DNA from: Parabacteroides sp. PFB2-10
GTDB lineage: Bacteria > Bacteroidota > Bacteroidia > Bacteroidales > Tannerellaceae
Direction: 5' to 3'
DNA: 43,526 nucleotides
Assembly (NCBI RefSeq): GCF_029893085.1
Contig: NZ_JARXWI010000024.1
Coordinates: 1 to 43,526, forward strand
The translations under genes and the position numbers were made by a program. The notes beneath the pieces were generated by a model, which did not search any database, was not told the DNA's origin, and was given only the letters and a program-made list of their open reading frames with translations. This document shows, piece by piece, positions 1 to 8,105 of the stretch (the first letter of the stretch is position 1; each line of letters opens with the position of its first letter).

Positions 1-6
1 CTATCA

Positions 7-88
7 CCCCCCAGTCGTTCGCTTCGCTCTCTTCACTGGGGGTTATTAGGAGTTGAAGCCCTTCCGGGCTTTCTGCAAACCTTCAATT
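7..88 (+). repeat. REP-like repeat D, copy 1
   Basis: This copy has two adjacent hairpins. The first pairs CCCCCAGT (8-15) with ACTGGGGG (35-42) around a 19-base loop. The second is a short stem AAGCCC/GGGCTT with the loop TTCC near 56-70. The first unit recurs almost unchanged at 41160-41194 (inverted) and 41291-41325 (direct), each time followed or preceded by TTATTAGG. The architecture resembles bacterial REP elements. No transposase is visible in the window. The window begins inside this repeat region, so the left limit is unknown. Confidence 0.75.
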
Positions 89-171
89 TCTTTCCGATTT
101 GAATATTTAAATCTGTGCCATCTGTGCCAAAAACACCTTCTCATTCCCCCCAATTTTTTGTCCATCTCCAA

Positions 172-320
172 AATCTCGATTGTAAGCAAAAAGGGCTTTT
201 TGCTTACAATCTCATACGTTAAAAAATGTTTCTCCCGGGAGTTTGTCAAAAAAGTCCTGCCTTTTTGCGCGCAAAGTCGGGCGAAAATTACAAATCGTAA
301 GTTGGGGGTTTTTCAAAAAA
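172..320 (+). repeat. Dispersed structured repeat A, copy 1
   Basis: This is one of five copies of an intergenic repeat of about 150 bp (the others are near 7.7, 20.0, 29.9 and 41.6 kb). It opens with a perfect 16-bp hairpin (178-193 pairs with 196-211, two-base loop). The conserved core ACGTTAAAAAATGTTTCTCC and the palindrome CTCCCGGGAG follow, then TTTTTGCGCGCAAAG and TTACAAATCGTAA. No protein is encoded. The copies differ in sequence but keep the hairpin, which suggests selection on, or recent spread of, a structured element. Confidence 0.85.
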
Positions 321-401
321 GGGCAAAAAATGGGTCGTTTATAGGCAAAAAAGAGCTGCTTCCCGTGGCGGGGAAGAGGCAGAAAAAGATCGTTTGAATA
401 G

Positions 402-1376
402 TTATTTTTTACGAGAAATAATGTAGTCGGCCAGCTGAAGCAGGGATTCGCGCCCGTCGTTATCGGGCAGTTGCAGGATCAGTTCGATCGCCTTCGCATG
501 GTATTCCTGCATGCACTGCGTAGCATAATCAATACCCCCACTCTCTTTGGCCCAATCAAGCAGGAATTGAATGTTTTCCGGGCTGAAATCTTTTTGAGCA
601 AGTATGTGCCGGGCTTTTTCAACCTCTTCTCTCCTACCCGTTTCCAAGGCATAAAGCAGTGGCAGCGTCACCTTTCCTTCGCGGATATCGTTACCGGTTG
701 GTTTGCCTATGTTTTCCGCTACAAAATAGTCGAAAATGTCGTCTTTGATCTGGAAACAATAGCCCAGGATCTGTCCGGCTTCCCGTCCCAAGGCCACTAA
801 TTCATCGGATGCACCCGACGAAATAGCCCCAATCTCCATACATGCCGACAGTAATGAAGCCGTTTTCTTGCGGATAATCTCAATGTAGGCCTCTTTGTTG
901 AGCACGATCTCATCCACAACCTTCAATTGTTTCAGTTCTCCCTCGGCCAGTTCCCTGCCTAAGGATGAAACAATATTCACAATGCGCAGGTCGCCCGTTA
1001 ATAAAGAACGGCTCATAGCGGTTGCCAGGATATAATCACCCACCAGAACCGACACCCGATTATCGAAAATAGCATTCAAGGAAGGAGCGCCGCGGCGCAA
1101 TTTTGTTTCATCGACCACATCGTCATGAATCAGTGTGGCCGTGTGTATTAATTCTAAGAAAACAGCTGAATTAATCACCATTTGGTTCATCTTTCCGCAG
1201 GCTTTTGCCGTGAGCAAAACAAGCAAAGGACGGAGTTGTTTCCCGTTTTTATCAAGAATAACATCGATAGCTCGTTGCAGGAAGGGCTCTGAACTTCTTA
1301 ATGAAGATTCAAATTCAGTTTTAAATTGCAATAGCTCGTTTACAACCGGTTCTTTTATGTTTTTCAGATCGCTCAT
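402..1376 (-). CDS. ispB: Long-chain polyprenyl diphosphate synthase
   Basis: This is a 324-residue trans-isoprenyl diphosphate synthase. It condenses isopentenyl diphosphate onto an allylic primer to make the long prenyl chain used for menaquinone. Both aspartate-rich metal sites are visible: DDVVD near residue 85 and DDIFD near residue 212. The five residues before the first site are small (HTATLIH context as in E. coli IspB), which fits a long-chain rather than a farnesyl product. The start was placed at MSDLKN, because the extra 16 residues of the longer frame are not family-like. The gene is divergent from polA, with about 116 bp for both promoters. The exact chain length cannot be read from the sequence; the symbol follows the E. 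coli homologue. Confidence 0.9.
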   Translation of the reverse strand: MSDLKNIKEPVVNELLQFKTEFESSLRSSEPFLQRAIDVILDKNGKQLRPLLVLLTAKACGKMNQMVINSAVFLELIHTATLIHDDVVDETKLRRGAPSLNAIFDNRVSVLVGDYILATAMSRSLLTGDLRIVNIVSSLGRELAEGELKQLKVVDEIVLNKEAYIEIIRKKTASLLSACMEIGAISSGASDELVALGREAGQILGYCFQIKDDIFDYFVAENIGKPTGNDIREGKVTLPLLYALETGRREEVEKARHILAQKDFSPENIQFLLDWAKESGGIDYATQCMQEYHAKAIELILQLPDNDGRESLLQLADYIISRKK

Positions 1377-1412
1377 ATAAAGGGAACAAATAATGCCCAT
1401 TAAAAGATTCCG

Positions 1413-1420
1413 CAAAAGTA
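1413..1420 (-). promoter_or_regulatory. Possible -7 box for the prenyl synthase gene
   Basis: Read on the minus strand this is TACTTTTG, a match to the Bacteroidetes -7 consensus TAnnTTTG, lying 37 bases before the chosen start codon. No clear TTTG -33 box is seen at the right distance. On the other strand a weaker TACATTTA (1452-1459) could serve polA. Confidence 0.35.
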
Positions 1421-1492
1421 ACAAAAACTATCGAGTGAGCCAGTTTTTTCGTACATTTACCCTGATTTCTATCACAAAAAACGTATTATACG

Positions 1493-4258
1493 ATGAAACT
1501 ATTCCTGATCGATGCTTATGCGCTCATCTACCGTTCCTACTATGCATTCATAAAGAATCCCCGTATCAACTCTAAAGGCATGAATACCTCCGCCATTTTC
1601 GGCTTTGTCAACAGCCTCGAAGATGTGTTGAAACGGGAGAATCCATCGCATATTGCCGTTGCTTTCGATCCTCCGGGACCGACCTTCCGCCACGAAGCCT
1701 ACGAGGACTACAAGGCACAGCGCGAGGAGACGCCGGAAGATATACGCGCGTCGGTTCCGATCATCAAAGATATCATCAAAGCTTATAATATTCCGATCCT
1801 GGAAGTCCTTGGCTATGAGGCCGATGATGTGATCGGAACCATTTCCAAACAGGCGGCCGGCGAAGGTTTTGAGGTCTATATGATGACCCCGGATAAGGAC
1901 TATGGGCAGCTGGTTGGCAAGGATATCTATATGTATCGCCCGAAATTCGGCGGCGATTACGAGGTGATGGGTGTCGATGAAGTATTAGCCAAATATGGCC
2001 TCACCTCCACCGAGCAGGTGATCGATCTCTTGGCGCTGATGGGCGACAGCTCCGATAATATTCCGGGATGCCCGGGTGTCGGCGAGAAAACGGCGCAAAA
2101 ATTGTTGAGCGAATTCGGCACGATCGAAAATCTATTAGACAATACCGACAAACTAAAAGGGGCGCTTCAGAAAAAAGTACAAGAGAACGTCGAGCAAATT
2201 CGTTTCTCGAAATTTTTAGCCACCATCAAAACGGATGTCCCGATTCGGTTCGATGGCAACCAATGCAAGCGCGAAAATCCCGATAAAGATAAATTGACAA
2301 CAATTTACACTGATTTAGAATTTAGAGCATTTATTAACAAATTGACCGAAGAGGCGCCAAAACCGAAAAAAGAGGGCCCGATTCAGGGCGATTTGTTTGG
2401 CTTATTTGCGGCCGAAGGGACGGAAGCGCCAAAAAATGAAAACCTCGTGGGCTCAAAATCGATACCGCACAACTACTATATTGCTGATAGTGAAGCGGAA
2501 ATTGGCAAATTAATCGCTCTTTTGGAGAGTCAGGAAAAATTTGCTTTTGACACGGAAACAGACGGAATCGATCCGCTTAGGGCCGAATTGGTCGGTCTGT
2601 CGTTTGCTGTCAAAGAAAAAGAGGCTTGGTATGTTCCTGTTCCCAAAAATCGGGAAGAGGCGACCCAAATCGTAAAGCGCTTCTCCCCTGCCCTCGAAAA
2701 TGTTAAAATTGGGAAGATCGGACAAAATATAAAATTCGATATGTTGGTACTCCGGAAATACGACGTGAAAGTTTCCGGCCCATTATTCGATACCATGATC
2801 GCCCATTATCTGCTCAACCCGGAATTGCGTCATAATATGGATTACCTGGCCGAGACTTATCTCGGATATAAAACCATACCCATCGAGGAACTCATCGGCC
2901 CGAAAGGGAAAAATCAAAAAAGTATGCGCGACGTGCCGACGGAGCAAATCGCGGAGTATGCCGCCGAAGATGCTGATATCACTCTGCAACTGAAGAATTA
3001 TTTCGAACCGCTGTTGAAAAAAGAGGGACTCGAAGCGCTTTTCTACGAGATGGAGATGCCGCTCGTCGCAGTATTGGCCGATATGGAGGCTACCGGCGTG
3101 ACCTTAGACACGAACGCATTGCGCCAATCGTCGATCGAACTGACCGCTTCGTTAGAAAAATTAGAGCAGGAGATCCACGAAATGGCAGATATGTCCTTCA
3201 ATATAAACTCGACGAAACAGGTGGGTGAAGTCTTGTTCGAGAGACTGAAAATCGACGAGAAAGCCAAGAAAACCAAGACGGGAAACTACAGCACCAGCGA
3301 AGATGTGTTGGAGAAACTGCGCAACAAACATCCGATCATCGGCAAACTATTGGAATACCGCGGATTGAAAAAGCTCCTGAGCACCTATATCGATGCTCTA
3401 CCGGAGCTGATTCATCCGGTGACAGGTAAGATACATACCTCATATAATCAAGCTGTTACGGCTACGGGACGTCTGAGTTCGACCAATCCAAATTTGCAGA
3501 ATATTCCTGTTCGGGAAGCATTAGGACGGGAGATTCGACGCGCTTTCACCGCCGACAATGCCGATTCCCTCTTCTTTTCGGCCGACTATTCGCAGATCGA
3601 ACTACGCATCATGGCGCATCTGAGCGAGGATGTTAATATGATTGACGCTTTCCGGTCGGGTGAAGATATTCATGCGGCTACGGCAGCCAAGATCTACAAT
3701 GTGCCGGCCAATGAAGTAACCAGCGATATGCGTCGCAAGGCAAAAACGGCCAATTTCGGCATCATCTACGGCATTTCGGTGTTCGGCCTGGCCGATCGCC
3801 TCAATATTCCCCGCAGCGAAGCCAAAGAGCTGATTGAAGGCTATTTCCGTACTTATCCAAGGGTACAGGCCTATATGGACGAAAGCATCCAGGTGGCCAA
3901 AGAAAAGGGCTATGTGGAGACCCTGTTCAAACGTAAACGTTTCCTGCCGGATATCAACTCGGGCAACGCCATTGTGCGCGGGTATGCCGAACGAAATGCC
4001 ATCAACGCCCCTATCCAGGGCAGCGCCGCCGACATTATCAAGGTAGCTATGATCCGGATTTTCAAGCGTTTCGAAGAGGAAAAACTACAGAGTAAGATGA
4101 TCCTGCAGGTACATGACGAACTCAACTTCAACGTCGTCAAAGAAGAGTTCGACAGGGTCAAAAAGATTGTGCTCGAAGAAATGGAAAACGCTATCAGTCT
4201 GCGTGTTCCGTTGATTGCCGATTGCGGTGTTGGTAATAACTGGTTGGAGGCTCATTGA
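1493..4258 (+). CDS. polA: DNA polymerase I
   Basis: This 921-residue protein has all three domains of Pol I, which removes RNA primers, fills gaps and takes part in repair. Residues 1-290 are the 5'-3' flap exonuclease, with the metal-binding runs YEADDVIG, TPDKDYGQL and MGDSSDNIPG. Residues of about 335-520 form the 3'-5' exonuclease with DTETDG near 353, KFDM, and AEDADIT, so proofreading looks intact. The polymerase domain has motif A DYSQIELR near 698, motif B RRKAKTANFGIIYG, and motif C QVHDE near 875. The length is normal for the family. The next gene starts one base after its stop codon, so at least part of that gene's expression probably comes from this transcript. Confidence 0.98.
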   Translation: MKLFLIDAYALIYRSYYAFIKNPRINSKGMNTSAIFGFVNSLEDVLKRENPSHIAVAFDPPGPTFRHEAYEDYKAQREETPEDIRASVPIIKDIIKAYNIPILEVLGYEADDVIGTISKQAAGEGFEVYMMTPDKDYGQLVGKDIYMYRPKFGGDYEVMGVDEVLAKYGLTSTEQVIDLLALMGDSSDNIPGCPGVGEKTAQKLLSEFGTIENLLDNTDKLKGALQKKVQENVEQIRFSKFLATIKTDVPIRFDGNQCKRENPDKDKLTTIYTDLEFRAFINKLTEEAPKPKKEGPIQGDLFGLFAAEGTEAPKNENLVGSKSIPHNYYIADSEAEIGKLIALLESQEKFAFDTETDGIDPLRAELVGLSFAVKEKEAWYVPVPKNREEATQIVKRFSPALENVKIGKIGQNIKFDMLVLRKYDVKVSGPLFDTMIAHYLLNPELRHNMDYLAETYLGYKTIPIEELIGPKGKNQKSMRDVPTEQIAEYAAEDADITLQLKNYFEPLLKKEGLEALFYEMEMPLVAVLADMEATGVTLDTNALRQSSIELTASLEKLEQEIHEMADMSFNINSTKQVGEVLFERLKIDEKAKKTKTGNYSTSEDVLEKLRNKHPIIGKLLEYRGLKKLLSTYIDALPELIHPVTGKIHTSYNQAVTATGRLSSTNPNLQNIPVREALGREIRRAFTADNADSLFFSADYSQIELRIMAHLSEDVNMIDAFRSGEDIHAATAAKIYNVPANEVTSDMRRKAKTANFGIIYGISVFGLADRLNIPRSEAKELIEGYFRTYPRVQAYMDESIQVAKEKGYVETLFKRKRFLPDINSGNAIVRGYAERNAINAPIQGSAADIIKVAMIRIFKRFEEEKLQSKMILQVHDELNFNVVKEEFDRVKKIVLEEMENAISLRVPLIADCGVGNNWLEAH

Positions 4259-4259
4259 T

Positions 4260-5264
4260 ATGCGAAATCGACATACAATTATCCCGTTCGTATGCCTGTT
4301 TCTCCTCCTGATCGGATGCAAACCCAAAGAGCCGGAGCGCATCTCGCTGGAGGCTATTCCCTTGCAGGCATTGACCATGGAGCGACTGGTGCGCGTGCCC
4401 GGGCAATTTCCTCCCCGCCCCTCTATGTTGACCGACGATATCATCCTCCTCACCCACCTTGAAAGTTCCTCTTTTATGGGTGTTTATCAACTGGGAGACT
4501 CGGCAATGAGCCGATATAAACTAAAGAAAAAAGGCGATCAGATTCCGGTTCCCAACAGCCAAATCGACACGACTTTCCAATTGTTTAACCAACGGGTGCT
4601 GGCAACCTACCAGGTGCAAAACGGAACACTTACCTTAACCGATTTTGTTCGTTTCACCTTTGCCCGAGATAAGTCACCCGAACAGATAGTGACGCTCAAC
4701 GACGACCTCTACGCCTGCCTTGGAAGCTATCCGGAGGGGCTGTTTGGCCTCTGCAAACGCAAAGAGAAAGAGATGAGATATACCGGTGAATTTCCCACAC
4801 AAGACAAGGAATTGCGCCGCCTGCTTCATAGTAACTCTTCCGGACGCATGGATAAACAAGGGGATCAAATCGTTTATGCCAACCGTTCAGTAGGTTATAT
4901 AGCCGCCTTTAACTACTCTTTTGGGCGGCTCAGGAAGCAATGGGATAAGCAACTGACCGACTATGTATATCAAACAAATGAGGGAGGTATCGACTTCGAT
5001 CGCGACGAGCATCGTTCCGGATTCAGTGATATCTATATGACCGACCGGCACATCTACACCCTCTACTGGGGGCAAACCCGATCGATGGGGCTGGAAGTGC
5101 CCAATTCTATTGTTGTGTTCGACCGCAACGGAGAGCCTGTCAGCCGTTTCAGTCTGCCCGATCAGATGACATTCATCGCCGTCGACAGCCAGGAAGAGTA
5201 TATCTATGCCACCTATTCCCCGCTAATGAACGAGTGTTATCTGGTGCGCTTCAAATTGCCCTGA
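4260..5264 (+). CDS. BF3164/TolB-like propeller lipoprotein
   Basis: This is a 334-residue predicted lipoprotein. The signal peptide ends at the lipobox LIGC with Cys20. The body resembles the BF3164 / TolB-like six-bladed propeller family (inference from recalled family features), whose function is unknown. The ATG at 4260 follows the polA stop by one base, and a longer frame would overlap polA, so this start is preferred. Its C-terminal third matches the converging gene at 5286-6332 (shared YTLY, NSI-VF, GEP, YATY, VRF-LP), so the two are paralogues facing each other across about 20 bp. Coupling to polA is probably only positional. Confidence 0.75.
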   Translation: MRNRHTIIPFVCLFLLLIGCKPKEPERISLEAIPLQALTMERLVRVPGQFPPRPSMLTDDIILLTHLESSSFMGVYQLGDSAMSRYKLKKKGDQIPVPNSQIDTTFQLFNQRVLATYQVQNGTLTLTDFVRFTFARDKSPEQIVTLNDDLYACLGSYPEGLFGLCKRKEKEMRYTGEFPTQDKELRRLLHSNSSGRMDKQGDQIVYANRSVGYIAAFNYSFGRLRKQWDKQLTDYVYQTNEGGIDFDRDEHRSGFSDIYMTDRHIYTLYWGQTRSMGLEVPNSIVVFDRNGEPVSRFSLPDQMTFIAVDSQEEYIYATYSPLMNECYLVRFKLP

Positions 5265-5285
5265 ACCAGCTCCTCTCCTATTCTA

Positions 5286-6332
5286 TCAAGGCAAAGCCGG
5301 CAAGCGGAACCTGACCATATAGACCTCCTGTAGCTCTGCCGTATAGGTAGCGTAGGCATTGGCTCCTTTACTGTCGAACTTCATGTAGCTAATCGCCACC
5401 GGAAGGATGTAGCGAGCAATCGGTTCGCCTTTGTCACGACTGAAAACAATAATGGAATTAGTTGACTTTTCGTCCGAAAAATCATCGTATCCATTGTATA
5501 AAGTATAGACATAGTTGCCGGCAAAATAGACTTCAATAAACCCGGTTTTATGATGGGAATCGAACACAAGTTCCCCATTTTTCTCCTTATATAGAAAGTC
5601 GCTCACCTGCGTTTCCCACAATTTGGTGAGTTTTTTGTTGACATACCGGTAGGAAGAGATATACCCAAACTGATAGGATGCATACGCTATCTGATTGCCC
5701 GAAATATCGATTCGCCCATTGTAGTAAGGTAAAAAATACAAAGATGTATACTCTTGTGCCACAGGATAATTGCCTGAAAACTTCAATATGCGGGTCGGTT
5801 CATGCCATAATCCCCACAGCCCGTTCTGAAAGTAGCCGATAAAGGCGAAATTTTCATCGTCAAGCCGCACCGCTCCCTTGGGTGAATTCTCTCCCATACG
5901 CATACGCACATAGTTCGGCAGACGCAGATTTCCCTCTTTCACCTCATATTCGTAAAAGATATTGGTGACAGGATGCAGAAAAGAAAAGGAGGTATCCAGG
6001 AAAGAATAACCCGGAATACTGTATGTATCAGTCTTTTTGCGGATATCTGTCCGGGTAACCGGTTCGCCCGAAAGCGAATAGAAACGCAACAGAGAGGCGT
6101 TCTGGCTGTAGAGAAGAGCGATAAGCGTATCACCTACCAGTTGGAAATCCGGAGCTGTATACTCATATTCTTCCCCTTGGAACCGGGTGATTGTATCCAT
6201 AGAAAGTGAAACCGTCGGCACCTCTTCCAACGAAATAAGCTTTCTTTTTGTAGGTTTCCAACTCACATCACAGGCGGTTTGCAACAAAAAGAAAGCTATA
6301 AATAGAATATGTAGGCAATATCTTTTCATCAT
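5286..6332 (-). CDS. BF3164/TolB-like propeller lipoprotein, paralogue
   Basis: This is a 348-residue predicted lipoprotein with lipobox LQTAC near residue 21. The second Met is an equally good start. It is homologous to the polA-linked lipoprotein along most of its length. Shared features include a YSxxG-type early blade, an N-G-x-D/I-G motif in the middle, and the C-terminal blade YVYTLY, NSIIVF, GEPIARY, YATY, VRFRLP. It probably sits on the outer or inner membrane facing the periplasm or surface. It is the second gene after the lipoprotein at 6350-7573 (17-base gap), so the two are probably co-transcribed. No substrate can be named. Confidence 0.75.
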   Translation of the reverse strand: MMKRYCLHILFIAFFLLQTACDVSWKPTKRKLISLEEVPTVSLSMDTITRFQGEEYEYTAPDFQLVGDTLIALLYSQNASLLRFYSLSGEPVTRTDIRKKTDTYSIPGYSFLDTSFSFLHPVTNIFYEYEVKEGNLRLPNYVRMRMGENSPKGAVRLDDENFAFIGYFQNGLWGLWHEPTRILKFSGNYPVAQEYTSLYFLPYYNGRIDISGNQIAYASYQFGYISSYRYVNKKLTKLWETQVSDFLYKEKNGELVFDSHHKTGFIEVYFAGNYVYTLYNGYDDFSDEKSTNSIIVFSRDKGEPIARYILPVAISYMKFDSKGANAYATYTAELQEVYMVRFRLPALP

Positions 6333-6349
6333 ATGCGGTCTAAGAATCT

Positions 6350-7573
6350 CTATTTCTTTATCTTAGCATAGAGGATATAGTTATTGTCTTCCGGGTCGAT
6401 TGTTTCTTGGATCTGCGTAAGCCGCGCGCGCATTTTCTCGGAGAGTTTGTCGCCTTTCAACAGGGTTTCGATCCATTCTTCCAGATTACCCGGATCCATA
6501 TTGAGGGCATAATAGCCTTTGTTGAACACGCCCAAAGGCCAGTCGATCGCCTCGCCACCTAAGATATCATTCTCTATACGGAAATAGGAGCCGCGCAGGG
6601 TCTCTTTATCCACAATATAGTAGGCCGGCGTTTTCCCTTCCGTCTTGTGACCATCAGGCCCTGTGACATGTACGATCGTACTGGTGTTGCCCACAAAATG
6701 CTTCGCCCATTCCCCATAAGAATGCGGTTCCAATTTGTCTTTTTCAAAGGTGCATGTAAAGCGCGGAATCAATTTACCTCTCTCTGCATCAATATGATAT
6801 AAACTATCCTGCCGACTCGGCCAGAACCAGAAACTCAGGTCCATAGCAGTTGTGTTTTGTGACGATTCTATCTCATTGCTGAAGTCAAAAGCCATTTCCA
6901 AATGGCCACGGGGGATTTCATGTAATACTTCGCCTTGCAGATTCTGCACCCAGGCTACCAACGGAACAGCAGGGAACGGCAACACAGCCACTGTCACCCG
7001 ATTGCCCTCTACCTTAAACACCCCTTTATTCGAGCGGTAAGGCAATGGAATTGGATCTAATACATTCCCTTGTAAATCATATACTAAGATGGAATTTGTC
7101 TGCCACGGCATCAAATAAACACGCTGGTTCTTCTCGTCTAATTGCATAGCGTAAATCATCTGATATTCGCCTGCCCCCTGCCCGATCGCACCTATATCGG
7201 AAATAAAATTCCCCTTTTTGTCAAACAATTTACAGGGAATCCGTACCCGGGCATTGTAATCGCCCTGCTGGCTCATCCCACTTTTCACCAGGATATAATT
7301 GTCGGATATCTCCACCGGAGAGGGATATATCAACGCCTCATCTTTACTATCCAATTTCAGGATCTCGATATCTTCCATAAAATAGCTGATAGGGAAAATC
7401 ACCGTATCCTTCAATAAGGCAGGGTTCAATACAATAACTTCCTCCCCTCCTACCAGTACTTTCTCGGCTACCACAGGTGATTCATTCAGGTAAATACCCC
7501 GCTTAGCCTGATTACAGGAAGAAAAAACTCCCAGCATGATTGCAAAACATAAAAAGATCTTCTTTGCATCCAT
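6350..7573 (-). CDS. Six-bladed beta-propeller lipoprotein
   Basis: This is a 407-residue predicted lipoprotein with a signal peptide and lipobox FSSC (Cys20). A blade signature GAIGQGAGEY lies near residue 135, in the typical context GNFISDIG before it and a YDLQGNVL-type blade after it. This is characteristic of the six-bladed propeller lipoproteins that are abundant in Bacteroidales (DUF4934/DUF5128-like, assigned by memory). The family's biochemical role is unknown; many members neighbour transport or small-protein genes. It is the first gene of a two-gene minus-strand unit. Repeat A copy 2 and the XRE gene lie upstream. Confidence 0.7.
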   Translation of the reverse strand: MDAKKIFLCFAIMLGVFSSCNQAKRGIYLNESPVVAEKVLVGGEEVIVLNPALLKDTVIFPISYFMEDIEILKLDSKDEALIYPSPVEISDNYILVKSGMSQQGDYNARVRIPCKLFDKKGNFISDIGAIGQGAGEYQMIYAMQLDEKNQRVYLMPWQTNSILVYDLQGNVLDPIPLPYRSNKGVFKVEGNRVTVAVLPFPAVPLVAWVQNLQGEVLHEIPRGHLEMAFDFSNEIESSQNTTAMDLSFWFWPSRQDSLYHIDAERGKLIPRFTCTFEKDKLEPHSYGEWAKHFVGNTSTIVHVTGPDGHKTEGKTPAYYIVDKETLRGSYFRIENDILGGEAIDWPLGVFNKGYYALNMDPGNLEEWIETLLKGDKLSEKMRARLTQIQETIDPEDNNYILYAKIKK

Positions 7574-7692
7574 CGTATTCGTTATTTAGTGTATATTCAT
7601 ATCAGTAAAAGTATTGCAATATACAAATATTTAATAGAATACGATTGTTGCGTAGGGAATATTCAAAAATCAGTGAAATTAAGGTCACCGAT

Positions 7693-7820
7693 TTGACATT
7701 TTGTCAAAATCGCAGGAGTATTTTTCCGAAATGGCAGGAGTATTTTCACAAACTCCCGGGAGAAACATTTTTTAACGTATCATTTTGTAAAGCAAAATGG
7801 CTGTTTTGCTATCAAAATGA
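7693..7820 (-). repeat. Dispersed structured repeat A, copy 2 (divergent)
   Basis: The core palindrome CTCCCGGGAG, the run AAACATTTTTTAACGTAT and a hairpin at 7780-7820 identify this as an inverted copy of repeat A. Its hairpin has a different sequence from the other copies (outer TCATTTTG/CAAAATGA, inner AGCAAAA/TTTTGCT) but keeps the pairing. The half that normally holds TTTGCGCGCAAA is replaced by two GCAGGAGTATTTT units 22 bp apart (7712-7724, 7734-7746) and a TTTGACA/TGTCAAA hairpin near 7693-7708. It lies between the propeller lipoprotein and the XRE gene. Confidence 0.7.
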
Positions 7821-7846
7821 TAATTTAAGAAAAGGATTATTTCATG

Positions 7847-8083
7847 TCAAACAAGCACTAATTCCATGCCTAATGCTCGGGCAATACGGACAAAACTGGA
7901 TATTTGTAAATCGGTTTCGCCTTTTTCTATCTTGGCTATATAACTGCGCTTCAAACCTACTTTTTCGGCTAAAGACTGTTGTGTTATTTTCAATTCTTTT
8001 CGTTTATCCCGGAGGATGACCCCATAATAATAGGCAACTGCTTCTTTTTCAAATTGTTCACGTGAAGAGGTTACTTTTATCAA
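7847..8083 (-). CDS. XRE-family regulator, HigA antitoxin-like, orphan
   Basis: This is a 78-residue protein with a Cro/C1-type helix-turn-helix. KITQQSLAEKVGLKRSYIAKIE (residues 33-54) covers the HTH, and GETDLQISSFVRIARALG follows. It resembles the DNA-binding antitoxin of HigBA-type systems. No ATG exists in the open frame: the likely start is TTG at 8083 or a rarer codon just upstream. The frame is open only back to 8119, inside the end of the preceding gene. A RelE/HigB-type toxin, normally directly upstream, is missing because the barrel gene ends 22 bases before the TTG. It may be a remnant antitoxin or a regulator translated by coupling to the gene upstream. Confidence 0.6.
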   Translation of the reverse strand: MIKVTSSREQFEKEAVAYYYGVILRDKRKELKITQQSLAEKVGLKRSYIAKIEKGETDLQISSFVRIARALGMELVLV

Positions 8084-8105
8084 AGGATTAATACTCTTTT
8101 TAACG

